In this document: positions 30,478-42,383 of the stretch, piece by piece
Layout: the number at the start of each line of letters is the position of its first letter
Numbering within the stretch: the stretch's first letter is position 1
Assembly (NCBI GenBank): GCA_030295235.1
Contig: AP026131.1
Coordinates: forward strand, 558,001 to 622,000
Direction of reading: 5' to 3'
Length of the DNA stretch: 64,000 bases
DNA from: Fistulifera solaris
Lineage: Eukaryota; Bacillariophyta; Bacillariophyceae; Naviculales; Stauroneidaceae
Notes under the pieces: generated by a model
The model's input: the letters and a program-made list of their open reading frames with translations, nothing else
What the model was told of the DNA's origin: nothing
The model's database searches: none
Translations under genes and position numbers: made by a program

Positions 30478-32974
30478 ATGACAAGGGATTATCCCTCGCT
30501 GCACATCTTTCTCCTACTTTTAGTCTGTTTCAATAGTTTGACAGTATTTGGAATTAGTGGCGATAGCAAGATGTCCGCTTCTTGGGGGAAAGGTTTATCA
30601 CAAAATGATTTGATGGAGAAAGACACTGTCTTGGTCGTAGACAATGACGACAATGTTATTGGGTCGGCTTCGAAAAAGAGTCTCACGTGTTCAGCAAGGA
30701 GCAGCCTCATGGCATCCTGCATCGAGCGTTTTCGATTTTCATCTTTGATGAGTCAGATGGCCGTCTCCTTTTGCATCAACGATCGGCGGACAAAATTACT
30801 TTTCCTAATGTACGAATTTGTCTCTCATGATTCCTGCATCATGCTACAAATGAATTGCACGCTAACGTTTGACTCTTTCTTTTTAAGGTATGGACAAATA
30901 CGTGCTGTTCGCATCCTTTGCATGGAATGACGCCGAATGAAGTCGATTCACCTTCTGACGTTAAAGATGGATCCGTTATGGGTATCAAACACGCTGCCGT
31001 CCGTAAATTGGTGCAAGAATTAGGGATCGACGCGAAAGACTTTATTCCGCAGATGAAATTTTTGACACGCCTCCACTATTGGGCCGCCGACACGATCACA
31101 CACGGGCCATCGTCCCCTTGGGGGGAGCACGAGGTTGACTACGTCCTTTTCTTGGTGGTTCCGAGCAAAGACGCCATTACCATTCGTCCTAATCCAGAAG
31201 AGATTCAAGCAGTTAAATGGGTCAGCGCTGATGAACTAGAAGGAATGTTGAAAGATAAAACGTGCTTGTTCAGTCCTTGGTTTCGTATCATTTACGAGAG
31301 ATTTATGAAGAATGCGTGGTGGAAAGATCTCAAAACAACCATGTCCACCGATAAATACGTTGATGTTGACACGATTCATCAATTTGATCCGCCAAGCGAA
31401 CACTTGGGTGGTGGAGGCATGGCGAGGCCCTTATTCGCCGCATTTGATGCAAGGTACGTTCATTGCTTGTTGCTTTTTTAAGCTCAATCGCTCGAGGAAA
31501 TCTCACAGGAAAATGGATTTCTAGTAAAAAACAGGGCGCTTACGGGAAAATCAAAACACATTCCGAATCCAAACTGAGTCAGTTAATGCGTCTAGACGAA
31601 GTGTTCGCTGCTGTTACTCTTCTTTATGTCTCTCCTTTGAAATCAAATCTTGGTGGCGAGTTTATTAAGAACACTTTCAACTCTGACGACTTGGCATTCT
31701 GTGATGAAATACTCGTGAAAGTCTCTCGGTCCTTTGCCGCCGTCATTCGACAGCTTCCCGAAGTCATGCTGGTGGACGTTTTAGTTTTCTATCTCATTCT
31801 GCGTGCCTTGGATACTATTGAAGATGACACGTCCGCATTCGATAGTCACGCAACAAAAGTAAGAATTCTCAAAGAGTTTTACAAGGCCTTGGATGATCCT
31901 AATTGGACCATGACTGGTGTCGGAGAAGGTGATGAGAGAAGATTACTCGAAGAGTTTCCGAAATGCCAGCGAATCTTTCAACAGCTGCAACCGGAGGCTC
32001 GCGATGTCATAAAAGATATCACCAAACGCATGGCTGACGGTATGGCAGATTTTGTTGCCAAAGACATGGGCCAAGGCACGGAGGACATGGAGCAGTACAA
32101 CCTATACTGCCATTACGTCGCTGGACTTGTAGGAGAAGGTCTCAGCAGGCTTTTCTCGGCATCGGGCCTCGAACACAAGAGTTTCGGCGAAGAGAAGCAT
32201 CTTTCCAATCAAATGGGACTTTTCTTGCAGAAGACGAACATTATCCGCGACTACCTCGAGGACTACGTAGATAAGAGGGCTTGGTGGCCGCAGACGGTGT
32301 GGAAGAAATACTCAGCAAGTGGTGACCTGGGATACTTTGCGAATCAAGCTGACGGTGAGGCGAGAAAGAAGGCACTCATGTGTCTGAACGAACTCGTTAC
32401 GGATGCATTAGAGCTTGTTCCCGACTGTCTGGCTTACTTGTCGAAATTAGAATGCGCCGAAATCTTCCGGTTTTGTGCCATTCCCCAGGTAATGGCGATC
32501 GCTACGCTAGACAAGTGCTTTGCTAATCCAGACGTTTTTACGGGCGTCGTCAAAATCCGAAAGGGTCTATCTTGCCGTCTCATTCTACAAACCAACACCA
32601 TTGCGGAGGTTCATAGCATTTTCAGTAGATTCGCTCGATCGGTACGAAGTAAAGCGCTGACGCAGCAACATCTCGGAGCAAACGACCCAAGTTTTGAACG
32701 AACAATTGCTAGTTGCGACAAAATCACTGCTCTAACAAAGGATGCTGCTAGTCTACAAGCGCAGCGACAGATGATCAGATTGTCCTCCACTGTCGCTCTT
32801 TTGGGGGCGTCGTTACTAGTGAAAGGCTCAGCGGGGCTTTTCGGCAAGAACAGGAGTATGGTGAGCACGGGACTTGCTTTGGCTGGAGGTATTTTATATT
32901 GGTATGGCCCGTGGACTGTAAACAGCAACCTCTTGAGTGCTCACGTATTAAAGGCAAGAAAGCAGCTTGGCTAA
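30478..32974 (+). CDS. IDISQS: Isopentenyl-diphosphate isomerase / squalene synthase fusion
   Basis: About 782 residues in three exons (introns 30810-30887 and 31454-31524). Residues to ~300 are a type I IDI (Nudix fold): HGILHRAFSIFIFDE, TNTCCSHP with the active-site Cys, and HEVDYVLFLVV. The second intron joins this directly to squalene synthase, which has the two Asp-rich motifs DTIEDD (near 395) and IIRDYLED (near 538), and two C-terminal membrane helices (about 718-778). IDI interconverts IPP and DMAPP; SQS condenses two FPP to squalene. One chain thus holds an early and a committed step of sterol synthesis, on the ER by its tail. The N-terminus is hydrophobic (FLLLLVCFNSLTVF), a possible second anchor. 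One A is missing in 30673-30677; adding it yields KKESHVFSKEQPHG. Confidence 0.95.
30810..30887 (+). other. Intron 1 of IDI-SQS
   Basis: Donor GTACGA, acceptor TTTTTAAG; 78 nt. Splicing gives ITFPN-VWTNTCCSHP, the conserved IDI core. Confidence 0.85.
31454..31524 (+). other. Intron 2 of IDI-SQS, at the domain junction
   Basis: Donor GTACGT, acceptor TTTCTAG; 71 nt. Splicing gives AAFDA-SKKQGAYG and keeps IDI and SQS in one frame. The position at the fusion point suggests how the two genes were joined. Confidence 0.85.
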
Positions 32975-33277
32975 TTAGATATTTGTCAAAAGTAAACTTA
33001 TTTTTATGTTGTTCATAACTGAGTGTGGACTTGCGAGTCGTGTTGATGACATCAGCCTCCTCGTTCGCTTTTCTTGGTAAAGTGCTGGTACAATTTTCGC
33101 GTAGCGAATGTACGCGGCGTCACGGGTCACGGCAAACCTCGTCCGCTCGCGCCAAGGAGGCGCGTTGTTGACACCAAACACACCACGCGTTTTCTTCTCC
33201 AATTATGAAAGCCGAAAATGGTAGAAGGCATTGTCTTCGGAGCTCGGTGAACGCTAAAACATCACTCGGCACGCAAA

Positions 33278-34707
33278 ATGAATACCATTATTCGGAATTG
33301 GACACGTCAGAGCACTCCCAGGTTCAGATTTTTCTATGCGAAGACATGCCCCTCGATTTCCCCGTCGGCTCGTCGTCGCTTTTCATCAGAGCCGCCTCTC
33401 ATCATCACAAACTCAGAGCAGCAATTAATTTTAGATCAAGCAAAGCAACCCCAGACGTCCGTGAGTCTTCAAGCTTTGATGCGCACTGGTCGAGGGGAGT
33501 TTTTACATAAAACCTTTGCCGAAGAAGAAAGGGAAAAGCATGCGGCCACACAGCTTGTTTTGATTCAAGTAGCCAGTTTCTTGCGACGTGAGCTACCCAT
33601 TCGTTTAGCTCATAGGATCCAGGATCTTGAAGGCGTACCGATCCTGAGAGACATGGAGAGTGTGCTAGCCGTACGTGACTTGTATATCAAATCATTTCTG
33701 GAAATAATGTCGTTCGACAACAAGATTCAGACGGCCGAGCAAGAAGCTGCTTTTGCGTTAATGCTGGAGAACATTTATGAGAGACATTCAAAGGTGCTTG
33801 TGCAGATGGCCCGAGGTGCATATGAATTTCGAAAGGCGGTGCGCGAAGAAAAGGGTCCTGGGCTGGAGCTTGAAGAAGAAATCCACCATTTCTTGGATCG
33901 CTTTTATCTTTGCCGAATTGGTATTCGCGTCTTGATCGGTCAATATTTAGCGCTTCGCCAACCACCCGTCGAAAACTATGTCGGAATCATCTGCTCCAAA
34001 ACTAGCCCGTATGAAATTGTGAAGCGGGCAATCGGTACGCTTACTTGTCATAGTTCTTCCTAATTTTGGCTCAATATCTCTAATGGCAATAATATCGTTC
34101 CTCAAATTCGTTTACAGATGACAGTGCTTTCATGTGCACGCGAAAATATGGGGACGCTCCGGACGTCATAATCAGTGGTAGCTTGAATCTCACGTTCCCT
34201 TACGCACCGACTCATCTTCGTAAGTCAGCTTCGCGCAATGTATCCTCTTGAGTTATTATATCTCAGTCTTACCTCCCTTGCATAGATTACATCATGCTAG
34301 AGTTACTGAAAAATAGTATGCGGGCAACGGTTGAATGGCATGGCATTGACGGTGACTTTCCAGACATTAAAGTAGTAATAGCGGACGGTGCTGAGAACGA
34401 AGACGTAGTCATCAAAGTTTCGGATGAAGGCGGTGGTATTCCGAGATCGAATACGAAAAAGATTTGGAGCTACCTGTTTACAACAGCCGACCCATCCGTA
34501 CAAGAGGGAATGGTTGGAACACCTCAAGGAATAGATCACGGTCGTGATGCTCCGCTGGCTGGGCTTGGATACGGTTTGCCGATTTCCAGATCTTACGCTC
34601 GATACTTTGGAGGTGACTTGTCTATCATGTCAATGGAAGGTTATGGTACCGATGCATTCGTATACCTAGCACGCTTGGGGAACACGAAGGAGCCTTTACC
34701 AATCTGA
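33278..34707 (+). CDS. PDK: Mitochondrial pyruvate (or branched-chain) dehydrogenase kinase
   Basis: 426 residues in three exons (introns 34035-34117 and 34220-34285), no frame break. The N-terminus is rich in Arg and Ser (RQSTPRFRFFYAK), a mitochondrial pre-sequence. Regulatory domain: ERHSKVLVQMARG and FLDRFYLCRIGIRVLIGQ. GHKL ATPase domain: LELLKNSMRAT (N box), SDEGGGIPRSNTKKIWSYLF (G1) and PLAGLGYGLPISRSYARYFGG (G2). The C-terminus (ARLGNTKEPLP) is like plant PDK rather than the animal DW tail. It phosphorylates E1-alpha of the pyruvate dehydrogenase complex and slows it. BCKDK is the close alternative; the plant-like end favours PDK. Confidence 0.92.
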
Positions 34708-35589
34708 TTATACATGGTAATTCTGGGATATAATCTAAAGTTGGTGACCAAGCCTGCTATTTGATTAGTGAGCAATCTTTTTCGTAGAGGAGGCATCTTG
34801 GTCATATGCTTGAGCGAAGATGAAAACTACAAAATCAACTTAGTCATGAATCATTAGCTAGATTGGCTAGCGCGAGTCATGAGTCTAATGATTAGAGCAG
34901 GAATCTGGGATCTGGAATATAAGAATTATTTGACGCCTATTTCCACTGCCAACCGAGACCCGAGACCGAGACCATGCCGAGACCATGCCGAGACCGAGAC
35001 GAGAACCGAGAACCAAACACCAAAGCTGATGAAATGACCGCTTGTTTGAAATTATTTTGGGCCTCATGACTCATGACTCGCCGAAGTCGGTGTTTTGTGG
35101 TCTATGGTCTATGGTCTATGATCTCTGTTCAAAGCCGGAACTGTTCGTGCCCGAACCCAAATCCAAATCCTTTCTACACTTTAAATAGTATAGTAAATTA
35201 GTCGACGACCAGTCATTCTTGGCCCATTTATGACTTTAAAAAAAGACCGTTCGCTATTCTCTTTGCCACACTAAAAACTTTATGTATCTGTTAATTGTTG
35301 GTTTAGAGTTTAGAATGCTTCGCGGTTCGCGGCACTGTCTTCTATTCTGGCATACGACAGTACGACGTACGACAGTCATTAAATGCCATAGTCGTACTAC
35401 GCGGAAGACCGAAGAATAGAGAATAGAGTCATGCTTCCTTGGATTTGAGTAGATTTTGTTTCATCCGATCTTCTTTGGCCGCCAGAAGAGGCGAATTTTT
35501 CGCGGATGGAGAAAGGCAAACTTTCCCATTTCATTCATTTCGCCGACAAGCCGAGTTTTGTATTCCCCCTCCTCATCCTTTTAACAAAA
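34708..35589. other. Intergenic with short internal repeats
   Basis: About 880 bp without a supported gene. At 34964-35022 GAGACC/GAGACCATGCC units repeat. At 35095-35121 GTCTATG is repeated three times. Short palindromes (TCATGACTCATGA) are also present. Confidence 0.5.
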
Positions 35590-36141
35590 ATGAGCGCTTT
35601 CACTACAGAACTAACCCTTCCTACAGAGTGGGATAACTCTACTAACATGATCACTGATGAAGAGCTTTCGGCTTCATCAAATGAGGAAGCGAGCCGGGTG
35701 TTCGAGCAGTGGCAATCCGATGACGACGACGTGCATGATTTGGACATCATGCAAGTGGATGAGCAACTCGGATCAAACCTTCTTGAAGACGAAATCTTTC
35801 ATGATCCTTGTGTCTCTCCCACTGGTCCTCTAGAAGAAATTGTGTACATGACGATTGAGGACGAAGACGTCGACCGCTTTTCACTAAGTCTCATGTCGGC
35901 CGTCGAAAACGACGCGACCAGCTCACTTCCTTTCGAAGAACGATACAAAGCCACACTTCAAAAACTTGCCTTTTCTATGAAACGAAGCCAAGAATCACGA
36001 AAGAGTCTCAAGGTCAAGACGGCTAAAACCGAACAGTACCCACGCATCAAGTCTGTCATCGGTGTTGTGTCGTCGATTGAGAAATCAACCGAGCAACTTC
36101 AGCTGTATCTGAACAATATCCAGTGTACCGGGGGCCATTAG
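35590..36141 (+). CDS. Acidic protein of unknown function
   Basis: 183 residues from the ATG at 35590 (an upstream in-frame ATG at 35506 is possible). The first half is very acidic (QWQSDDDDVHDLDIMQVDE). The second half has a basic helix (ERYKATLQKLAFSMKRSQES) that resembles a helical motif found in other diatom unknowns, from memory. It probably is a nuclear or cytosolic regulatory protein, but nothing in the sequence proves it. No intron or break. Confidence 0.6.
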   Translation: MSAFTTELTLPTEWDNSTNMITDEELSASSNEEASRVFEQWQSDDDDVHDLDIMQVDEQLGSNLLEDEIFHDPCVSPTGPLEEIVYMTIEDEDVDRFSLSLMSAVENDATSSLPFEERYKATLQKLAFSMKRSQESRKSLKVKTAKTEQYPRIKSVIGVVSSIEKSTEQLQLYLNNIQCTGGH

Positions 36142-37123
36142 CTGCTTGAAATTTCATATTATGTCATCTGACTTTTCCGTCGTTTACTCGACACAACCTT
36201 TCTCTCTCCAATATTGTATCTGCGTTGTCTGCCCACCAGCCAATTGCGTGCACACCTACAACATCTTTAATATTCTTTCTACTAGTCCAGTCTATTAACT
36301 TTTCACTATCACTTTTTATTCTGTCTAGATTGAAGAAAAGTTTATATTTTTGGAAAACTCTAGAGTTTAAATAAACTTGTTTGTCATCACATTTCCGTCT
36401 TTGTCACAGGGACGGGTCCACATCGCTTTTGCGTGGACGGTATGGACTGAAGGATTTTTCAGGTTCGGCCCTTGGCTGTCTTCCTAGACTATCCTTATCT
36501 CTAGAATCTAATAGAAAATCAAAGACCCCTCTAACATGCTTCGCCATCTGCCATCCGCCAGATCGCCAAACGTAGCGATTTGTCCGCAAAGAAAAACTGT
36601 AGGGAAGGCAGTGGTCACTAGGTTTTTCACTCTATCTTCCGAAAAGATAGTGCGTTATTTCTTTCTTTATCCAAACCCCATTGGCTGTGTTGTCTATCGT
36701 CTACCTTGTAGTGCCATAATGATCCATAATAAAGTTTGAAAGTTAAACTAAGAGCCCTTAGCAAGGCCCTTAGCACTTTTAGACATAAAGAGGACCAGCT
36801 AGGATCCCATCTTTTAGCTTTTACTCCGTACCAGGTAAACCTTTAGGCTTCGGCTCCCGCTTCCAGGTACCCTTTCACTTTGTTGATTCATTCAGACGCT
36901 TAGTATCACCTTTTGTCTAACGCATGACTAGGAACTAGGAGCTAGGAGCTAGGAAAGGAGCGCCGATATTCAAATAACGGAGTAAAACGGATCTCTGATA
37001 GACCAGAAACGTATAGCGTAAAATCAATGTATAAGCAAATCCAAATATAGTGTTTCACTTTGCATTGTTCAAAGAAATTCGACGCCCTGCGATTTGGAAG
37101 TAAGTTATGCAAGCGCAGAATCA
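36142..37123. other. Intergenic, convergent gene ends
   Basis: About 980 bp between converging genes. Contains TACGGAGTA (minus strand, 36822-36830) and small repeats (GGAGCTA near 36936-36953). No gene is supported. Confidence 0.5.
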
Positions 37124-38314
37124 TTAACGCAGCTGGTCTTCTACTAGAAAGGGTGTGTGTGTCGCGCTGTTCAGCTTCCGTCGTTCACGCCGCATTTCTC
37201 CAGCAGTGATCAGTGCATCGCCAGCAACTGTAAGACCTACAGTGCTTCCGATAACGAAGAAAGTGCCTCCAACGCCAACTGCCAACCATAGCGGTGCTGT
37301 TTTCCCAAGAAAGTCTACTGCCAGGGTTGAAAGCGACAATGAAATAACTCCCAAGATGGCCATTCGGGTGCGACGAGGAGTCCATACGTTTTGTATTACT
37401 GATCCTGATGGAGTTTTGTAAACTTCGGTCTTCGTCTTTCCCGCATCTAGCGAGTCGACGCAAGGATCGCTCGTCGATTTCCGAAAATTCAATGACACGT
37501 TTTCTTTACCGGTATAGTAGTGATCCTGAGGTAAGGTAAGATAAAGAACTTTTAACACGCCACTGACTGATCGCATCCGATGCCCCGGAAGCAAAACATC
37601 CTCGAGTAAAATGACATCTCCGGCTTCAAATGTTTGCGATTCGCCTGAATTCAACTCTATCACCAAAGGACTAAGAGCGATCGTCAATATTGGATGTCTA
37701 CCGTCCGTTCCACTCCATGAAGTTGGGGCTGGTGACAGGGCTTGTCGGAAGTACCCATTTTTCAAAGGAATCGACGAGGTTGTGGCGCCGCTAGCTCCGC
37801 AATCCCAATACGGAAGCGAAATTTGCTGTGGATGGTTGTCAAAGTGCACTAGTTTGTCATTAGGATCAATGTAGATTCGTCCCGATAAGGTAAACCCTTC
37901 TAATGAAGAATAATGCGTGTCTGAGTTGCCATGCTTCGAAGATCCGAAAGGGATATGATGGGTTGGGATTTTTGTTTCGTTCTCCTCTCGATCTGCATCG
38001 TTGGCTTCGTCGCGGTTACTTTGTTTAGCTGAGTCATTATCATTGCTTCCGAGGGAATGTGAAGAACTTGATCCCCATGGGCGCTTCCCTTGCGTTGTGT
38101 TCTCAAGTGTTGATGCCGTTTGAGCTGCTACTTCTTCCTGAGTGGGGACGGCATCATTTTCGTTAGTTGTCGTGTCGGCTAAATCAGTTTCAGTCGAAAG
38201 TGAGTCTCGTTCGATATATTTTTCTTCAGTAGGTCGGTGTTGATCCTCTGCGAGCGACACACACAGCAGTGTTGGGGACAGCATACAAAGGAGAATGAGG
38301 GCGATCTTCTTCAT
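37124..38314 (-). CDS. ER/secretory membrane protein with cupin-like domain
   Basis: 396 residues, intact. It starts with a signal peptide (MKKIALILLCMLSPTLLCVSLA). A long Ser/Asn/Asp-rich region to about residue 135 looks disordered and glycosylated. Then comes a beta-rich domain with a cupin-like strand pair (ESQTFEAGDVILLEDVLLPGHRM, near 235). Two membrane helices near the C-terminus (MAILGVISLSLSTLAVDFLG and LWLAVGVGGTFFVIG) are followed by a basic cytosolic tail. Whether the cupin-like fold binds metal is unclear, as the His set is incomplete. Function unknown. Confidence 0.7.
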   Translation of the reverse strand: MKKIALILLCMLSPTLLCVSLAEDQHRPTEEKYIERDSLSTETDLADTTTNENDAVPTQEEVAAQTASTLENTTQGKRPWGSSSSHSLGSNDNDSAKQSNRDEANDADREENETKIPTHHIPFGSSKHGNSDTHYSSLEGFTLSGRIYIDPNDKLVHFDNHPQQISLPYWDCGASGATTSSIPLKNGYFRQALSPAPTSWSGTDGRHPILTIALSPLVIELNSGESQTFEAGDVILLEDVLLPGHRMRSVSGVLKVLYLTLPQDHYYTGKENVSLNFRKSTSDPCVDSLDAGKTKTEVYKTPSGSVIQNVWTPRRTRMAILGVISLSLSTLAVDFLGKTAPLWLAVGVGGTFFVIGSTVGLTVAGDALITAGEMRRERRKLNSATHTPFLVEDQLR

Positions 38315-38702
38315 CTTTTCGAATGTGTTTTGATATTTGTATTTTCTCGGAAAATGAAGTTGCTGGATCAGGGGCGTCTTTTCGTAGCGTAGGAGATCTT
38401 CATGAAATGATTCATAAAAAGGATTTGATGCTTTGGCGTACCTATGGTATTAGGAGAGAAGAGCAATAAGAACAAAAATAAAGCGCGACGTCAAAACCTT
38501 TTCTGCGTGAAGCGGACGAGTTTTCTGTCGGGGGTAGCTTTCATTATTGAACTTGTAATTTGTAATAGTACGTAAAAAGTACTTTTAGAAGTCGTATCGG
38601 TATGTCTATAGTGACAAAAGACTTTTCTCTCTGCTACTGTAAACTAAGGCGGATAAACTTCGTCCTTCGAACAAGCCACTCGTTCAGAACAAAAATAACG
38701 CT
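38315..38702. other. Intergenic between the cupin-like gene and MRD1
   Basis: About 390 bp: promoter side of the cupin-like gene and 3' side of MRD1. No other feature was recognised. Confidence 0.4.
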
Positions 38703-41040
38703 TCAAATGTAATACATCAATCGAAACGAATCTTTTTTGTTCTTTGGCGGGGCTGCTATATCGCGCTCAGCCTTCGTTCGCAAAGAATCCATCTGGTTCG
38801 CTTCTTCATCCGTTGCAGCCCATTCAATGACTAAATGACGCCCATACAAATGGGTTCTCGACAGAGCCTTCATTGCTGCGACAGCCTCCTTGTTGGTTAG
38901 ATACTCGACAAAAGCGTAACCACGACTAGTACCATCGAACTTGCGGGGCATGCGGACCTTTTTAGATGACCCAGCGATCCAAACAATTGCATCAACTCCT
39001 TTCGATTCGCTTGGAACGGAACATTGCGCACTACAAGCTTAGTACTTTCCTTGGCCGAACTTATCAGCGGAGTTGACTTATGCTTGTCGGCTGCCGACGG
39101 TTTCACATCGAGTGCATGTCCATCTACTATTTTTCCGTGAAGAAGCTTCAAGGCTTTGCTCGCGGAATCAGGAGAACCGAATTCAATGAAGCAATAGCCC
39201 ATCGACTGACTCTCCGAGGAAGACGACCCTTGTTTTGTCGGACCTCGTTTCTGGGGTATGCGAATGCTGCGAATATCTTTCACATCTTGTGAAAGAAGTT
39301 TATGAAGAGTTGCCTCGGTCGTCTTGAAATTCAAGTTCTTTACGTAAAGGGTAGGCGTAATTGACACCTGAATATCATCTTCGTTCTCGGCCACTTCTTC
39401 GGCTACAACAGGATTAGCATCTAAACCGGATCTCTCCGGTTTGTCCGCGTCCTTTGTCACAGCTGTTAGAGGCGCCCACTCAAGATAAAGTGGTACGTTT
39501 TTAAACCTGCGAAAAGCGAGACGTCGAAAAGCTGACTTGGCGTCATTACCGTGGCTGTACTCAATCACGGCAAGAGTCTTTGACGGAGGAAGTATGATTG
39601 AAACAGGTTCTGCTCCTTTGCTGCTGAACATCTTCGCCAATTCATCTCTGGCAGTATCGTGTGGAAGATTTTTGACTAAAATTGCCACGTTACTGCGGGT
39701 TATGGTCGAAGTTCCAGATGGCGAAACCAAAGCATCCATGTCATATCCATGGTCAGCAAAAACTGGCGATTCTCCTCAATTATAGCCGTTTCAGCCAAGG
39801 CAAGACGAACCGCAGCGTCACCCCCTGTGAGCCCATCTTTCACTGCCATGATATCACCTTTCCGCAGACCCAAACGCACAGCCAAATTATCCACGACCGC
39901 ATCACCGCGCACATGACTTGCTGACCAGCCCGCCGATTCAGACAACGCTTTCCCTTTCCTTTCGGCTTCGGCCTTCTCTTTGTATCCTCCACCCTGATTT
40001 GAGTTGACGGATTTCGATATTGCTTCTCGAGCGGGAAGGATGTGTAATAATCTGCCTTGAAAATCGGTCCCGTCCAGATTCGACATGGCTGCCTCGGCGT
40101 CATTAGCCTTTTCAAACGTAACGAAACCAAAACCTTTACTGCGCTTTTGATCATCTGCAGGAATATGGCATTCTAGTATCGTTCCGAATGCAGAAAAGCA
40201 ATCCCTAATATCTTCTTCCGCAGCGGTGAATGGCAAGTTCCGAAGGAAAAGCCGATTCTTTGAAATTGATTCGCGTGCGTCTTCTTCGGTAATTTCCCGT
40301 GATTCGCCGCTTTCTTCCTCAGCTACTTTATCTTCTGCCATTGACTCCTGTGAAATCTTCTCGTCATCATTAAGTTCAGATTGATCAGTGGGAGGATCAT
40401 CGGCTTGGACTTTGTCAAAGTCGTCGACGGCTACCTTCTTCGATAGCAAAAAATCGAGATCCGACTGACGAGATTTTTTCTTTCAGCGGATCCGCGTCAT
40501 CTTCGCTATCAGATCCGTCAGTTGATTCCGAATCAGATGGCACTGGATCCGGTAGCAATGGTGGGGCGGTATCACCCTCCTTTTCCTCTTCGGCGTCGTC
40601 GTTAGCCCAAAATTTTCGCTTCGTTGTCACTTTGTGCTTTTCATGCAGGATTGGCGTGGCCTTCTCATGCTTTTCCTTCGATTTTTCCGTTTTTTCTATG
40701 GATTTTTCGGATTCGGAACTTTTTTCTTGAGTCTTTTCTTTTACCGATGTCGCAAATTCGACAAGCAGACGCGACGATTTGCAATAGCTTTTGTTTAGCT
40801 GTTCGACGCAATTGCTTGCTTGAGACTCCTCCAGAAAACCACAAAACGCTATACCTCGTGACTTTTTGCTTTTCGCATCTTTTAAAATCCTACAATCTGT
40901 AATCGTAGTGCCAGAGCCGAGTCGGTTCAACAAAAATTCCGTAAATCTGTCTCCTGAAAATCATGGGGGATGTTCTTGAGACATACCCTCGTTTTCAAGA
41001 CTTGGCCATTATCCGCAGAATATCTCTTTCTTTTCTCCAT
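38703..41040 (-). CDS. MRD1: MRD1/RBM19, multi-RRM pre-rRNA processing protein
   Basis: About 779 residues with five RRMs: RVCLKNIPHDF (near 18), RLFLRNLPF with KGFGFVTF (260-335), AILVKNLPHDT (445-515), TLYVKNLNFKT with MGYCFIEF (560-640) and KLVVRNVPFQ with GYAFVEY (670-745). The linker has the family hallmark SDLDFLLSKKV, and RRM2 is followed by LALAET and EENRQFL, as in yeast Mrd1. Mrd1 binds 35S pre-rRNA and U3 and is needed for 18S formation. Four frame breaks, in runs at 40957-40960, 40474-40479, 39758-39762 and 38959-38963; each one-base change joins conserved blocks. The true start is the ATG at 41040. A start near 40933 would lose half of RRM1. Confidence 0.88.
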
Positions 41041-41895
41041 TTGTTCGTCCAAAATTCAAGCACAATTATAAACCGTTTCTATCCGTCTAACTTGTTGATT
41101 TGTTATTCAAAAGGCAAAAGGACGTACAAACTATTGCAATTGTCACTATTTGTTTCTAAACAAATGAATGAATGGTGGGGGAACATTTTGTTTCGCGGCT
41201 ACAGCCATGGGGACCGCTACGACATCACTCTTTACAGTACGACATCTGGATTTCTGTGTAGTTGCATTTGCATTTTACATCCGCCAAACATGAGCCAAAC
41301 CTCAACGCCCACATGTCGCCTTTATTTATTTTGTCCGTTCCATCTTCCACCTTGCAACAAGAAACAAGGTGACGTGTTAGACACCCTTGGTGACGTGGGC
41401 TAGGGAGGACCTATGGGTTCGCGTTTTTCAATGACATCTTTAGGAACTACGGAATATGATCAAGTAGCTAGAGCTAGGCTGTAAACACAAAAAATAAGGT
41501 TGTCGATCAGCATCGCCCGTGTACCTGCCGCGGTAAACTATGTGAGAAGGATAAAATAGTCAAAGAGAGCAAACTTTGAAAACTTACCATAAGAAAATCT
41601 CTTAAAACGCCAAGCGGTCGATTTGATGTCGACTTGGGAATCTTGGTCGGATGACTTGACTGGATTATAAGATGAATACTTTTGCTATAAAGTACCGGTA
41701 AATGAATCTTCGTGTCATTTAGTTTATAAGCGTCTATGTAGCTTTAAGTGTGACGGCGATTCGTCCTTGATCATCGGATTCGGCAATGGTCAATGATCCC
41801 GGGTTCTTATATGCTCTCTATCTATATGTATGAATCTATCTGCAGATGCAGTAATGATGTCGGCACATCGGCTGAAATAGCAATGAAGTTTGCAT
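41041..41895. other. Intergenic upstream of MRD1
   Basis: About 850 bp. It should include the MRD1 promoter. ORFs on the plus strand (40963-41403, 41793-42050) are antisense to real genes or lack motifs. Confidence 0.4.
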
Positions 41896-42383
41896 TTACT
41901 TGCGCGTTGGCTGTCGCAATACGAAGCCGCGTGGCATGCGCAATGAGGGCGGAGCAGCTAAGGGTCGTCCTTCCGGAAGAAAGTGAGGAGGCCGGTATAA
42001 GGTCGGTGTTCGTTTCAGTGGTTGTAGGGGAAGCGTTGGAACTGATTTGACCGACGATACGGTGCGAACGGGACGAACGCGCTTTGATGCAATGCCGGCG
42101 GAAAAAACTGCCTCGTCTTCGTCATCGGTAATGGAAACGTGAGCCCTTGCCTCTTTTCCATAACCTTCACGGGAGGACGAGCTTTTACGGTTCGCAAGTG
42201 GTTGGTAGCGGGGTCTTTCGATGGTCCATCACGAAGCAATAGCAATGTCAGAGCTGCCGAGCTTTGCTGCTCTCCCACACGCTGTTTCTTCATCGCGGGT
42301 TCCGTAACATCTTGTTCCACAATAGCTGGGTTCGCAGGGCTAATTATTTTTGCCATCTTCTTTTGTTTGCTCTCAAGCTTCAA
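41896..42383 (-). CDS. Small basic, Pro-rich protein of unknown function
   Basis: About 162 residues after one missing base in CCC at 42144-42146. The first part (to KVMEKRQG) has a Lys-rich start and LTLLLLRDG. The second part is VSITDDEDEAVFSAG followed by a basic Pro/Arg-rich end (PTLYRPPHFLPEGRPLAAPP ... RQPTRK). Without the extra base the frame ends at 42015 with an unrelated tail. A nuclear role is a guess from composition only. Confidence 0.5.

Noticed and set aside
40961-40993. A 33-nt intron (GTATGT ... TTTTCAG) in MRD1
   Set aside because: Its removal would delete the first strand of RRM1; one missing T in the adjacent run restores the full RRM instead.
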